From Rodentibacter genomosp. 1 (GTDB lineage Bacteria; Pseudomonadota; Gammaproteobacteria; Enterobacterales; Pasteurellaceae): 64,000 bases of DNA. Below are positions 9,646-19,900 of this stretch, one piece after another. Under the pieces are notes generated by a model. That model was not told the origin of the DNA and made no database searches. It worked only from the letters and a program-made list of their open reading frames with translations. Both the position numbers and the translations under genes were made by a program. How positions within the stretch are numbered: the stretch's first letter is position 1; each line of letters begins with the position of its first letter. Where the stretch lies: the NCBI RefSeq assembly GCF_001999285.1, contig NZ_MLHN01000003.1:1-64000 (forward strand). Direction: 5' to 3'.

Positions 9646-10203
9646 ATGAAGATCATCAACCCAATCCTCCCCATTATGGAAAACATCTTGGGAAATTTAA
9701 CCGACCTTCGTACAGAGGGTAAAATTACCACTCAAAGCATTGAGCGTGTACCATTGCAATGGTATGAAAGCGAACGCAATATTTTACGAAAAACTACTGA
9801 CACGGGACGTGAAGTGGCGTTTCGTTTGCTCAAAGAAGGACAACGCTTGAAACATAATGATGTGGTGTTTATTAGCGATGAACTGGCAATCGTGATCGAA
9901 ATTTTGCCAAGTGAAGTTATCCTACTTTCACCAAAAACCTTACCTGAAATGGCACGAGCCTGTTATGAAATCGGTAATAAACATTCTCCGCTCTTTTTAG
10001 ATGGCGATGAAGTTACCTTACCTTACGACAAGCCGATGTTTGAATGGTTACAGGCAGCAGGATTTAATCCGCAAAAAGCAGAGCGCCGTTTAAGCCAAGC
10101 GTTACGGGCAAATTCTGCTCAAGGTCACGGACATTCTCATCAGCACGCCCATTCACACAATGGCTACCATCATCACGGAGACGGAAATTGGCACCAACAT
10201 TAA
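9646..10203 (+). CDS. ureE: Urease accessory protein, nickel metallochaperone
   Basis: Binds nickel and delivers it to the apo-urease/UreG complex. The 185-residue protein has the UreE N-terminal peptide-binding domain, a central metal-binding domain (LPEMARACYEIGNKH), and a C-terminal tail with about a dozen histidines mixed with Gly, Ser and Asn from about residue 160. The tail is typical of nickel-storing UreE proteins and is longer than in some relatives. The 3' end overlaps the start of ureF by 16 nt, so the last tail codons double as ureF leader and coding sequence. Confidence 0.95.
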   Translation: MKIINPILPIMENILGNLTDLRTEGKITTQSIERVPLQWYESERNILRKTTDTGREVAFRLLKEGQRLKHNDVVFISDELAIVIEILPSEVILLSPKTLPEMARACYEIGNKHSPLFLDGDEVTLPYDKPMFEWLQAAGFNPQKAERRLSQALRANSAQGHGHSHQHAHSHNGYHHHGDGNWHQH

Positions 10204-10895
10204 ACCGGAGTTTGTCTGATTTAGGCGCATTGCTCCATCTAGTTGATCCTACGCTTCCTATTGGCGGATTTAACCACTCAAATGGTTTGGAAACCTTCGT
10301 TCAACAGAGAATTGTGGAAAGTAAAGCGACACTTGAAGACTATGTTCACACCCAGCTATTACAAAACTGGATTTATAATGACGGGGCTTATCTCTCTCTT
10401 GCTTTCGATGCCATGGAAAACCACAATTTCGACCGTTTATGCGAATTGGATTGGGAACTCTCCGCCACGAAAATGGCACGTGAAAGCCGTGAAGGCAGTT
10501 TTAAACTCGGTGTGCGGTTGCTCAAAATTTTTATTCGCTATGAAAATCATCCCGTTCTCATGGCATATCAACAAGCCATCACAGAAAAACTGGTTCAAGG
10601 CTACTTCCCTATCGTCTTTGCGATGATAGCCCAAGCAATGGGGCTAACCAAAGCCGATACGCTCTATGCCTTTTATTACAATGCAGCGGTCGGAGCGATC
10701 ACCAATGGGGTAAAGCTGATTCCATTAAGCCAAATGGACGGACAAGATATTTTGTTCGGCTTACGTCAGCCTTTGCAAGAAGCGGTAGGATTAAGCCTCA
10801 ATCCTGATCCCGATTGGCTCGGAGCTGCCACACTCGCTAACGATATTCGGGCAATGCAACACGAACAGCTTTATACGAGACTTTATATGTCGTAG
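10188..10895 (+). CDS. ureF: Urease accessory protein UreF
   Basis: Component of the UreD(H)-UreF-UreG activation complex that gates GTP-dependent nickel delivery. The motif [19 protein letters not shown] near the N-terminus is the UreF signature; the length of 235 residues is normal. No ATG exists ahead of this conserved stretch. A TTG at 10188 has GGAG seven bases upstream (10177-10180) and is the best start; a second TTG at 10212 is too close to its GGAG. The start lies inside the histidine-tail codons of ureE, implying translational coupling. Confidence 0.93.
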   Translation: MAPTLNRSLSDLGALLHLVDPTLPIGGFNHSNGLETFVQQRIVESKATLEDYVHTQLLQNWIYNDGAYLSLAFDAMENHNFDRLCELDWELSATKMARESREGSFKLGVRLLKIFIRYENHPVLMAYQQAITEKLVQGYFPIVFAMIAQAMGLTKADTLYAFYYNAAVGAITNGVKLIPLSQMDGQDILFGLRQPLQEAVGLSLNPDPDWLGAATLANDIRAMQHEQLYTRLYMS

Positions 10896-10962
10896 AAAGT
10901 ACGTTTACGGGAGAAGGAAAGAGCGGTCATTTTTTACCCAAAATTCGGTACTATGTTTCATA

Positions 10963-11019
10963 CCCTCTCCCTCCAAAAAACCAAAGAATTTATCCACCCT
11001 TTCCCGGAAGTGGAGAGGG
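10963..11019. other. Inverted repeat in the ureF-ureG spacer
   Basis: CCCTCTCC at 10963-10970 is complementary to GGAGAGGG at 11012-11019, within an otherwise unexplained 148-nt spacer that also holds AAGAGCGGTC near 10919. There is no T run after it, so it is not a convincing terminator. It could be a degraded repeat or an mRNA stability element. Confidence 0.45.
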
Positions 11020-11043
11020 AAACCATTAGAAAAAGGAAAAACA

Positions 11044-11679
11044 ATGCGTAACTACATTAAAATCGGCGTAGCCGGCCCAGTCGGGGCGGGCAAAACGGCG
11101 TTAATCGAAAAACTCACCCGTGAGATCGCAAGCAAATATAGCGTAGCGGTGATCACCAATGATATTTACACCCAAGAAGATGCGGAATTTTTAACAAAAA
11201 ACAGCCTACTTCCGCCAGAGCGGATTATGGGGGTGGAAACCGGCGGCTGTCCTCATACAGCAATCCGTGAAGATGCCTCAATGAATCTTGAAGCGGTAGA
11301 TGAAATGGTGGCTCGTTTTCCTGATGTAGAAATCGTCTTTATCGAATCAGGTGGTGATAACCTTTCAGCCACCTTTAGCCCGGATTTAGCAGATGTGACG
11401 ATTTTCGTGATTGATGTGGCGCAAGGCGAGAAAATTCCACGTAAAGGCGGGCCGGGTATTACCCGTTCGGATTTATTGGTGATTAATAAAACCGACCTTG
11501 CGCCTTTTGTAGGGGCAGATTTAAGCATAATGGAACGTGATGCCCGTCGTATGCGTAATGGTCAGCCGTTTATTTTCACTAATCTAATGAAAAAAGAAAA
11601 TCTCAATGGAGTGATCGGCTGGATCGAAAAATATGCATTATTAAAAAATGTGGAAGAGCCAAAAGCGTTAGTAAGATAA
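11044..11679 (+). CDS. ureG: Urease accessory GTPase
   Basis: SIMIBI-class GTPase that couples GTP hydrolysis to nickel insertion. Walker A is GPVGAGKT at 11-18, the nickel-binding Cys-Pro-His is at 69-71 (GGCPH), and the guanine-specificity motif NKTD is at 148-151. The 211-residue length is standard. AAAAAGGAAAA precedes the ATG. It is separated from ureF by 148 nt and from ureH by 97 nt, unusually loose spacing for accessory genes. Confidence 0.98.
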   Translation: MRNYIKIGVAGPVGAGKTALIEKLTREIASKYSVAVITNDIYTQEDAEFLTKNSLLPPERIMGVETGGCPHTAIREDASMNLEAVDEMVARFPDVEIVFIESGGDNLSATFSPDLADVTIFVIDVAQGEKIPRKGGPGITRSDLLVINKTDLAPFVGADLSIMERDARRMRNGQPFIFTNLMKKENLNGVIGWIEKYALLKNVEEPKALVR

Positions 11680-11776
11680 AGATATTACCTGCTTTAAGAA
11701 AAGAGGGGTACAGGGAAGGGTTTGATAGAAATAAAATCCCCCTAGCCTTTTCAAAGAGGTGTTTAAAAGTTAAACA

Positions 11777-12595
11777 ATGAACAGTAAACTCAAACTTTCC
11801 ACTAAACTTTCTTCCAAGGGTACAACCCAACTTGCAGAATACTTTGCGACGCCACCATTCAAAGTGATGACGTTACCGAATTATTCCGGTACTTGGTTGA
11901 ACGGATTAAATGCCATGCAAATGTCTTCCTCACCGGGTATCTTGGCAGGGGATCGGTTGGATATTCAAATTTCACTGGCAAAATCTACCGCACTTTCGCT
12001 GAATACGCAGGCATTCAGCCGTGTGCAGGCAATGAATGCTGGCGACTGTGCCGAGCAAATCACACAAATTCATTTGGCGGAAGAAAGCCGTTTATTCTAT
12101 TTGCCTCATCCCTTGGTGTTGCATAAAGATGCTGCTTTCAAACAAAAAACGATCATTGACATGCAGCCAAACAGTGAACTGATTTACGGTGAAACTATCG
12201 CTATTGGGCGTGTGCTAAATAATGAGCGTTTTGCTTTCCGTCAATTTTCATCTCATTTGAAAATTTATGCCCTGCAAAATGATGGCAAAAAACGCCCGCT
12301 TGTGTCAGATTGTATTCAATGGCTGCCTTCATCAATGACTCTCACCGCATTGAGCCAAATGGAAAACTATTCCCATCAAGGATCATTAATTTATCTAAAC
12401 CTAGGTAAAAGTGCGGTCGAATTAAAGGCAATTTTACAAACCATTCACGCACATATTGCAGAAGAAAAAACTATGCTGGTTGGGGCTTCCCTTTTGAACA
12501 GTGGAGGAATAATGGTGCGTGTACTCGGGCATCGTGCCGAGCAAATTCAGGATATGTTTCAAAATCTTGCCAAAGATTTCCAAAAGGAAAGTTAA
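11777..12595 (+). CDS. ureH: Urease accessory protein UreD (UreH)
   Basis: Scaffold protein that binds apo-urease and, with UreF and UreG, forms the tunnel for nickel delivery; called UreH in Haemophilus and UreD elsewhere. The 272-residue sequence contains the UreD features PGILAGDRLDIQISL, TQAFSRVQAM and LPHPLVLHKDA. The ribosome site is weak (AGAGG lies rather far upstream). Two exact Hin uptake signals lie within the gene (near 11988 and 12411). It is the last gene of the cluster and is closed by a bidirectional terminator shared with cdd. Confidence 0.93.
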   Translation: MNSKLKLSTKLSSKGTTQLAEYFATPPFKVMTLPNYSGTWLNGLNAMQMSSSPGILAGDRLDIQISLAKSTALSLNTQAFSRVQAMNAGDCAEQITQIHLAEESRLFYLPHPLVLHKDAAFKQKTIIDMQPNSELIYGETIAIGRVLNNERFAFRQFSSHLKIYALQNDGKKRPLVSDCIQWLPSSMTLTALSQMENYSHQGSLIYLNLGKSAVELKAILQTIHAHIAEEKTMLVGASLLNSGGIMVRVLGHRAEQIQDMFQNLAKDFQKES

Positions 12596-12601
12596 GTAAA
12601 A

Positions 12602-12624
12602 TGGGCAGATTACTCTGCCCTATT
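12602..12624. terminator. Bidirectional terminator between ureH and cdd
   Basis: GGGCAG at 12603-12608 pairs with CTGCCC at 12615-12620 across a 6-nt loop, followed by TATTTTT on the plus strand. It lies between the convergent ureH and cdd stop codons. Confidence 0.8.
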
Positions 12625-12625
12625 T

Positions 12626-13504
12626 TTATACCGTCACATATTCTAAAACAGGTAAATTCAATGCCCGTATAAGTTCTTCCGTCATTGATTTGTGACTCAA
12701 TTTTGCCGGTTTTTCCACCATCACAATACGCTGAATATCCGTTAATATTTTGTCATTCAAATAAGCAAAATTCAGTGCGGTTTGTAATGCCGGTAAACTA
12801 GGATTAAAGGCCGCATTTTCCGCATACCGCCCGGTAATAATTTCCCCATTTTTAAACAATATTGCAATGCCGTGTGGGCTTTCGGAATAAGGGCAATAGG
12901 ATTGGTTCGCCGCTAAAATCCCTTGATTAATCAATTCATCAGAATGATCGGCAATCAAATGATGTTCTTCTTTGGCTAATAAATGAGCCGTAATATTAAG
13001 ATCTTTTGGACCAAAAGAATCCGGTAGATAATGATGTAAAGGGTTATTTAAACGATGAGGAAGATGAATCTGCAAGGTTTCAGCGCCTTGTAATTCATTC
13101 ATAAATTGACGGCAATGCCCGCAAGGTGTGTAATTCACAACCACATGATCAATCTGTGTTTCTCCACGCAGCCATGCATGACTAATCGCACTTTGTTCCG
13201 CATGAATAGTCTGTTGAATTTCTACATTTGCAAATTCTTGATTTGCACCAAAGTAGAAATCCCCCTTTTGACCAATTGCCACCGCCCCAACATTAAAATG
13301 GGAAACGGCCGTATGACTATAACAAGCGGCGATAGGAAGTAAATGTATGGCTAATTGCAAGGGCTCTAATTCAAAATCTAAGCAAATCCGTTCCACTTGT
13401 TGAGCCCTCAAAAAGCCCGCCCAATTTCCAGCTTCTAGTTCTTTTATAATTGACTGATTCAATGGCTCATCCTGTGGCAGTGCGTGTTTAATTAATTCTT
13501 TCAT
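12626..13504 (-). CDS. cdd: Cytidine deaminase
   Basis: Homodimeric zinc enzyme deaminating cytidine and deoxycytidine in pyrimidine salvage. The zinc and catalytic motifs HAE (101-103) and PCGHC (127-131) are intact. The 292-residue length is that of the long E. coli type, with a catalytically inactive second domain. TAAGGAGAACGG precedes the ATG. The 5' region shared with dps contains an uptake signal near 13537. Confidence 0.96.
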   Translation of the reverse strand: MKELIKHALPQDEPLNQSIIKELEAGNWAGFLRAQQVERICLDFELEPLQLAIHLLPIAACYSHTAVSHFNVGAVAIGQKGDFYFGANQEFANVEIQQTIHAEQSAISHAWLRGETQIDHVVVNYTPCGHCRQFMNELQGAETLQIHLPHRLNNPLHHYLPDSFGPKDLNITAHLLAKEEHHLIADHSDELINQGILAANQSYCPYSESPHGIAILFKNGEIITGRYAENAAFNPSLPALQTALNFAYLNDKILTDIQRIVMVEKPAKLSHKSMTEELIRALNLPVLEYVTV

Positions 13505-13656
13505 CCGTTCTCCTTAAAAACATCTTAAAATTTAACCGCACTTATTGTAGATCAAAACTCAACGGATCAATCGACTATTTATAAAATCTGTGAAAAAGAT
13601 CACAATTGAAGTTATAAAGGCATTTTGTTAATCAATCGTTAAATCTTTTTAAAAAC

Positions 13657-13689
13657 ATAGAATTGATACAAATAATCTATCAATTCTAT
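13657..13689. promoter_or_regulatory. 12-bp inverted repeat upstream of dps
   Basis: ATAGAATTGATA (13657-13668) and TATCAATTCTAT (13678-13689) form a perfect dyad with a 9-nt spacer, about 35 bp upstream of the dps -10 element. Its position suits an operator for an activator or repressor of dps. The ATAG/CTAT elements recall OxyR, but the spacing does not fit the OxyR consensus, so the regulator is left unnamed. Confidence 0.55.
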
Positions 13690-13724
13690 CTAACAAAGTG
13701 GCTTTATTCCCTACTTTTATTATG

Positions 13725-13730
13725 TATAAT
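13725..13730 (+). promoter_or_regulatory. Probable dps -10 element
   Basis: A perfect TATAAT preceded by TATG lies 66 nt before the dps ATG. No good -35 hexamer is visible 17 nt upstream, which suggests an activator-dependent promoter. Confidence 0.5.
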
Positions 13731-13796
13731 AGCCACACTTGAAGCGAGATGGCTTCTGTCTGTAAAAAGTTTATCAACAATGTAGAGGAAAACATT

Positions 13797-14279
13797 ATGT
13801 CAAAAACATCTATCGGCTTAGATAAAGAACAATCCGCAGAATTAGCAAACAAATTAAATGATTTACTTGCCACTTATCAAATTTTCTACACCAACGTGCG
13901 TGGTTATCACTGGAATATTAAAGGTGTAAACTTCTTTGAATTACATGCAAAATTTGAAGAAATTTATACAGATTTAATCACTAAAATTGATGAACTCGCA
14001 GAACGAATCCTGACTTTAGGTCATACGCCAAATAATGCTTACAGCCAATACTTAAAAGTATCCCGTATTCAAGAAGACATTGCGGTAAGCAATGCGCAAG
14101 ACTGTTTATCCGGTACATTATCAGGCTTAAAAGTATTGCTTGATCAACAACGTGAAATCCTCGCTCTTGCCGGCGATGCCGATGATGAAGGTACCGCTTC
14201 TCAAATGAGCGACTACATCAAAGAGCAAGAAAAATTGGTATGGATGTTCAAAGCCGCTTGCCAAACTTGCCATGCATAA
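13797..14279 (+). CDS. dps: DNA starvation/stationary phase protection protein Dps
   Basis: Dodecameric miniferritin that oxidises and stores iron with hydrogen peroxide and shields DNA under starvation or oxidative stress. The intersubunit ferroxidase ligands are His38, His50, Asp65 and Glu69 in the segments TNVRGYHWN, FFELHAKFEE and KIDELAERI. The ATG at 13797 with GTAGAGGAAAA upstream gives 160 residues; the open frame extends 16 codons further but without support. It is followed by a strong terminator. A perfect dyad in the promoter region suggests specific control. Confidence 0.95.
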   Translation: MSKTSIGLDKEQSAELANKLNDLLATYQIFYTNVRGYHWNIKGVNFFELHAKFEEIYTDLITKIDELAERILTLGHTPNNAYSQYLKVSRIQEDIAVSNAQDCLSGTLSGLKVLLDQQREILALAGDADDEGTASQMSDYIKEQEKLVWMFKAACQTCHA

Positions 14280-14297
14280 TTCAATCTAATAAAAAGA

Positions 14298-14324
14298 AAA
14301 CCTGCCGGTTGGCAGGTTTTTTTG
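14298..14324 (+). terminator. dps terminator
   Basis: CCTGCC at 14301-14306 and GGCAGG at 14311-14316 form a GC-rich stem with a 4-nt loop, flanked by A and T tracts, so it may act in both directions toward grxB. Confidence 0.9.
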
Positions 14325-14327
14325 TGA

Positions 14328-14975
14328 TTAAATCGCCTTATCAAAATACAACTCCACCCCACTCTGCTCGGACATTTTCTCTAAATATGCCGCCACTTCC
14401 GGTGGGAATTGAATATCACGTACACAGGTTAAATTACGTAACATTGGGAAAACAATAATATCTTCCAAAGAAATCCCATCATTCAATGATGAAGGGGATT
14501 TAATCAGAGGCACAAGATTTTCGAGATCTTGATGTAAGCGAACAAGATAGTTTGCCGTTTCATCTAAATTTTGCTGAAAATCCCCGATTGATTCGGTTTT
14601 CTTTTTAGTGAAATAATCCACCTCACTTTGGGTTTTAAATTCTGCGAGATCCATTTTGACAAAACGCGGAATGAGTAAATGATTGTAGTAACGACTGACC
14701 GTTTTTACCCATTCCTCAATTTCAGGACGAAGTTGTTCAGAAAGCATTTTTTCACCGAAATACTCATCCACATAACGGACAATATCCAAACTTTCCGGCA
14801 TTGCTGTGCCATCTTCTTTGACTAAAATCGGGACAACCTTTTTCCCCACTAAATCTGTTGGCGTGATTTCGTCATCATTGGCGAGAATGACGAGTTCAAA
14901 AGGCAGATTTTTTAACCCAAAGATCATTCTTGCACGCACACAAAATGGGCAATGATCATAAGCATATAATTTCAT
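14328..14975 (-). CDS. grxB: Glutaredoxin 2
   Basis: GST-fold glutaredoxin that reduces disulfides and mixed disulfides with glutathione. The redox motif CPFC is at Cys9-Cys12, and the 215 residues comprise a thioredoxin-like N-terminal domain and a helical C-terminal domain, as in E. coli Grx2. It begins one base after the recD stop on the same strand, so it is probably in the recB-recD transcription unit or reads from within it. Confidence 0.93.
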   Translation of the reverse strand: MKLYAYDHCPFCVRARMIFGLKNLPFELVILANDDEITPTDLVGKKVVPILVKEDGTAMPESLDIVRYVDEYFGEKMLSEQLRPEIEEWVKTVSRYYNHLLIPRFVKMDLAEFKTQSEVDYFTKKKTESIGDFQQNLDETANYLVRLHQDLENLVPLIKSPSSLNDGISLEDIIVFPMLRNLTCVRDIQFPPEVAAYLEKMSEQSGVELYFDKAI

Positions 14976-14976
14976 A

Positions 14977-16917
14977 TTATTCTCCTGTTTGAGTGAAATT
15001 TTCTAATAATTTTCCTAACCCACTCTGCCGTTTTACGGTTTGGCGTACTGCCATTTTCCAGATTTTTTCACTGGCAAAAACGGTGAGTGATTTTTTGGCT
15101 CGTGTTACACCGGTAAACACTAATTCTCGGGAAAGCACCGGGTTAGGCTCTGTTGGTAGAACCATTAGTGTGTGATCAAATTCCGATCCTTGCGATTTAT
15201 GGATTGTCATAATAAATGCCGACTCATGAGCAGGAATACGGCTGGTTAGTACCTCACGATTGCCAAACCACACTTTGCCCTTTGCCAAACACAATCCAAT
15301 ATCCCCGTTGTATAAACGCACATTATGATCGTTTTCCGTGATCATAATCGGTTTGCCAAGATACCAATCTTGCTCATTTCTAAACCAAAGCAAATGCTCT
15401 CGACGCAATGCTAAAGCGATTTCTTTATTCAGATTTTCCACACCTAACGGACTGCTACGAAGTGCGGTCAAAAATCTGATTGAATTAAAATGGGCTTGAA
15501 TCACCTCCGCATAGGTTTTACCTTCTTCATTCCGTTGATTGAAATCCACACCTTGCCTTTGTAATTCTCGCAATTCCGTTAAATAAAGACGATAATTTTC
15601 CACCGCACTTTGCACGACCTGTTGCACCCAAGCCGCTTCAGTTTGTTCCGTATTAAACGGATTAAAATATAATTCCTGAGGGAAAGCTGAAAATAGCTTG
15701 AGGCTTTCTTCCCCATTTCCGTGTTGGATTTGCTCGGCAAGTTTACCAATGCCGGAATCTTTATCAAAACGGCGACTAAAGGTGAGATGACATAAACTAT
15801 CACGCATTGGATTTGTGATTGCCGCATTTGGTACATTATACCCTGTGGTTTGGCGTAAATAATTCGCTTGTTCCCTGCTATAAGGCTCTTCGACCCATTG
15901 TGCCAGCTCGCCTAGCACAGCCCCTGCCTCCACAGAAGCAAGCTGTGCTTGATCACCCAATAAAATCAAGCGGGTTTCCGGTTTTAGTGCATTGATCAAT
16001 TTTGCCATCAGAGGGAGATCAATCATCGAGGTTTCATCCACCACTAAAACATCAAGTTGTAATGGGTTTCTTTCATTGTGATGACAATGATCGTTAAAAG
16101 CATTGACACCAAGCAAGCGATGTAATGTTTCCGCTTTTTGTGGAATAGATTGCACCAGAGTATCGGATAATCTCATGGATTGTTGTAAAAATCCTAAAGC
16201 ATTTTGGATAGATTCTTCCAACCTTGAGGCTGCCTTGCCCGTTGGCGCAACAAGTTTGATGTGTAATTGATGTTGGTATAATTCTTGCAAAACTAATAAC
16301 AGCCTTGTCACGGTGGTGGTTTTTCCGGTGCCCGGTCCGCCGGTAATCACCGTGAATGGACTTTTAATCGCCGTTGCCACCGCCACTTTTTGCCAATCAA
16401 TCTCTGCCGATTTTTGAGGAAAATACAACGCTAATTTTTCTCGAATTTCATCAGGAGAAAAAGCCAAAGTGCGGTTATTTTTTAAGGTGTTTTTAATATA
16501 TTGTGCTACACGGTATTCATCTTGCCAGATACGATAAAAATATAAGGCATTAAATTGAAAAACCATCGGAGCAATGTGTGAAATCGGATCTTGTGTAAAT
16601 GCAAGATGTCCTCGTAAATGAGATTGCCATTGTTCGACTGAGAGAAAATCTATTTTTTGTTGAATCTCTGCAAGATAATCCCTTTCTGTGGCACGATATG
16701 CCAAACCGAATAAACTCCGTTCTAATGCCTTATCCAATTCAACGCAAGTATTACCTTGTGCATAGTGCCAACTACAAAGTGCTGCGAGTAAAACGGCTAA
16801 ATGTTTGGTCGGTTCAGGGAGGTTATCCGGCTGCTTATCTGCAATCAGTTTGGCAAAATAATAATCGCCTAAACTGATAATATTTTGTTCATTCAATGAT
16901 TGTAAAAGCCTTAGCAT
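14977..16917 (-). CDS. recD: Exodeoxyribonuclease V subunit alpha
   Basis: 5'-to-3' helicase subunit of RecBCD, the double-strand break repair and Chi-recognising nuclease. Walker A GGPGTGKT is at 193-200, the DEAD-like VVDETSMI follows near 300, and the C-terminal MTIHKSQGSEFDHTL and VTRAKKSL are superfamily 1 helicase motifs. The length of 646 residues is normal. Its ATG overlaps the recB stop codon by one base (TAATG), indicating translational coupling. Several uptake signals are embedded in the gene. Confidence 0.96.
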   Translation of the reverse strand: MLRLLQSLNEQNIISLGDYYFAKLIADKQPDNLPEPTKHLAVLLAALCSWHYAQGNTCVELDKALERSLFGLAYRATERDYLAEIQQKIDFLSVEQWQSHLRGHLAFTQDPISHIAPMVFQFNALYFYRIWQDEYRVAQYIKNTLKNNRTLAFSPDEIREKLALYFPQKSAEIDWQKVAVATAIKSPFTVITGGPGTGKTTTVTRLLLVLQELYQHQLHIKLVAPTGKAASRLEESIQNALGFLQQSMRLSDTLVQSIPQKAETLHRLLGVNAFNDHCHHNERNPLQLDVLVVDETSMIDLPLMAKLINALKPETRLILLGDQAQLASVEAGAVLGELAQWVEEPYSREQANYLRQTTGYNVPNAAITNPMRDSLCHLTFSRRFDKDSGIGKLAEQIQHGNGEESLKLFSAFPQELYFNPFNTEQTEAAWVQQVVQSAVENYRLYLTELRELQRQGVDFNQRNEEGKTYAEVIQAHFNSIRFLTALRSSPLGVENLNKEIALALRREHLLWFRNEQDWYLGKPIMITENDHNVRLYNGDIGLCLAKGKVWFGNREVLTSRIPAHESAFIMTIHKSQGSEFDHTLMVLPTEPNPVLSRELVFTGVTRAKKSLTVFASEKIWKMAVRQTVKRQSGLGKLLENFTQTGE

Positions 16918-19900
16918 TAAAACACCTCCTCTAATTCATTGATGAGTTGCACACTTGGGCGATCAAAAAACACACCGGATTGAGGCTCACCATTCATTCC
17001 TCTCAAGAAAAGATAAAATACGCCACCGAAATCTCGTTCATAGTCATAGTTCTTATCGACGGTTTTTAAATAACGGTGTAATGCCAAAGTATAAAGCAAA
17101 TATTGCCAATCATAGTGATGATGTAACATCGCTTTTTCTAAGGCGTTAGGCGAATAATCCGCCCAATTTTCACCAAGAAAATTAGACTTATAATCCAACA
17201 AATAGTACTTGCCTTGATGGCGGAAAACCAAATCAATGGTGCCACGGATCATGCCTTGGATATCTTCAAATTGCAGCATGTCACTTGGTAAGTGGTGATG
17301 GGATTGTAAGGCTTCATTAAAGCCCGCTACGTCAAAATGATCCTGAATGGATAAATAAAAGGACATCTCTTTGATATAATCGGATTTTGCCAAATCAATT
17401 AATTTGATCCCATGAGATGCCGGCAACGGAGTATGCACAATTTGCTCAAACCATTGCTGTAATAATGTGATGAAATCTGTTTCCACCTGCAATTCTTGGC
17501 AAAGTTTTTCAAGGGCGACATCATTAGTCAGTGCATTAAAATCATTTTTTTCTAAATAACGATGTAACAATGTTCCCACTTGCGTGCCATGAGGAAACTC
17601 AGCAATAAGCAACCGATTGTCATTGGAAAGTGCAGTTAATATTTCAGAAGAATTTTCCAAGATTATCTGTGTATCGTAATCTTTTGCCTCATCAAAAACA
17701 GCGGATTTTTTTACCACACTGTCATTCAGATAATTCCTCCAACGATGTTTTTGCTCTATGCTTGTGAAACTGGTGATATGCCAATTTTGCTCGATCTCAC
17801 CGTGAAAAGAAGAGACTGCAAGCTCATCCTGAGGTAAAGAAAAGGATAGAGAGGGCAATTCATTTAATTTTTCTGCAGGTTCAATGACAATGCTCGACAT
17901 ATTCACTTTAAATTCATTAAGTAATGAGCTGCTTGAATAAGTTTGTAACAGAGCTAAATTCTTCCCAATTTCCCCACGACTGAGTACATAAAGAAACGGA
18001 TTCCATTTTTTATCAAATTCTGCCGGCAAGGCAAACGCCATTTGATATTTCGCCCGGGTTAATGCCACATAAAGTAAACGTAGCTCTTCTGCAAAAGTTT
18101 CCTCTGCCAATTCATCTAAATGACGATTCTCCATATCCCATAAAACGCGATCTTTATCTTTTGAGTAATAGAGATTAATGTTAGCGAATTGATTGAGATC
18201 ACGGCTTGGCACAGCCAAAAACGGTAACCAAACTAAATCATATTCCAATCCTTTCGATTTATGAATCGTCACGATTTTGACTAACTGACGTTCGCTTTCT
18301 AAACGAATTTGTGCTTCTTGTCTGCCCTCTCCACGAATTTGTTTTTCAAACCAACTCAGTAATGCCGCTTCACTGTTATTTAATGTGGAGGCTTGCTGTA
18401 AAATCTCAGCAAGATGTAAAAAATCCGTTAAATCACGTTCGCCGGTAGGTAAACCCAATAAACGTTCGGCAATGCCTTGTTCAAGTAAAAGATGGTGCAA
18501 CATGGGTAAGACGCCTTGTCGTTGCCAAATTTGCTGATACAGCTCAAAACTATCCGCCCATCGTTGCCAATCTTGTTCGTTATGATGAATTTGGTGAATT
18601 TCTGCCGCCGTTAAACCAAAAAGTGCAGTAGCAATCGCATTTAAAATAGATCGTTCCGTCACATTCAAACAGGCTTTCAAAACTCGTACCAATTCTTTCG
18701 CAACCCGACTATCAAACACGCTACTTTGATCAGAAAGGAATACTGAAGCAATGCCTAATTTTTGTAAGGCCGTTTTCACTAATGCGGCTTCATTTCTATC
18801 ACGCACCAAAACGGCAATATTGGCAGCCTGTAAAATTTGGCTATCCTTATCCCCCTTAAAAACTGCCTGATTTTCAGCCGCACTTTTTAGCCAATGTTGA
18901 ATTGAAACCGCACAAGTTTGGGCAAGTGCTGTTTTATCTAATTTTCCATCATTTTTTTCCGTCAAATAAAAGCGATAAGCCGGTTCCTGTTCACCATTTA
19001 AATAAAATTGGCGATGATCCGCTTTTGCCCCTACCGATGTAAATTCAATATTGTCATAAATAAAGGGGGATTTAGGAAAATCAAATAATTTGTTTATCCC
19101 CTCCACAATTCGTTGCTCGGAACGATAGTTTTTCATTAAACTAAAACGCTCATCCGCCTGCTTGGCAGCCTTTAAATAGGTAAAAATATCCGCACCACGG
19201 AAACGATAAATCGCCTGTTTAGGGTCACCTATCATAATAAAGCCGGTATTATTCTGCCGATTTTCTCGATAAATTTTGGAAAAAATCTCATACTGCTGTG
19301 CATCCGTGTCCTGAAATTCGTCGATCATGGCAAAGGGATATTGAAAACGGATCATTTCAGCGAGTTGATCACCCTGTTCATTTTGCAAGGCTTCACAAAG
19401 TAATCGTAATAAATCATCAAAAGACTTTTCTTGATGATTACGTTTATATTCAAGGAGTTTTTGTTGAACGCCTTGCCAGTAATGATAGAGAATAAGTTTC
19501 TTTAGCAATTCTGGGGAAAGCGTATGTTCAAATTCTTCAACCAAGTGATCCAATTTTTCTAAAATAGTGGAACAATTTGGCTTTTTGTTCTTGGCTGCAT
19601 TAGCATTCACAGCTGATTGCGTAAAATATTTTACAATATCTTCACTCAATGAATGTGCTGTTGTATTTTTCACCCAAGTCGCCACTCGTGCATAATAACC
19701 GGGCAGATTATTGGCACGATATTTATTGCCGTTTAATCGCTTATCTTGCAGCTCCTGTGCGATGAAATCTTTAATTTCCCCCTCATTTTCTTGCCATGTT
19801 TGTTTCAATTTATCAATGATATTGCGTTGCACCACCACTTTTTCTAAAAGCGTTTCAAGAGGTAAGACGAGAAGATCTTGATGTTCCAATTCAACATCGA

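Noticed and set aside
13657-13689. OxyR binding site upstream of dps
   Set aside because: The ATAG/CTAT elements are not spaced as in the OxyR consensus, so I list it only as an unassigned dyad.
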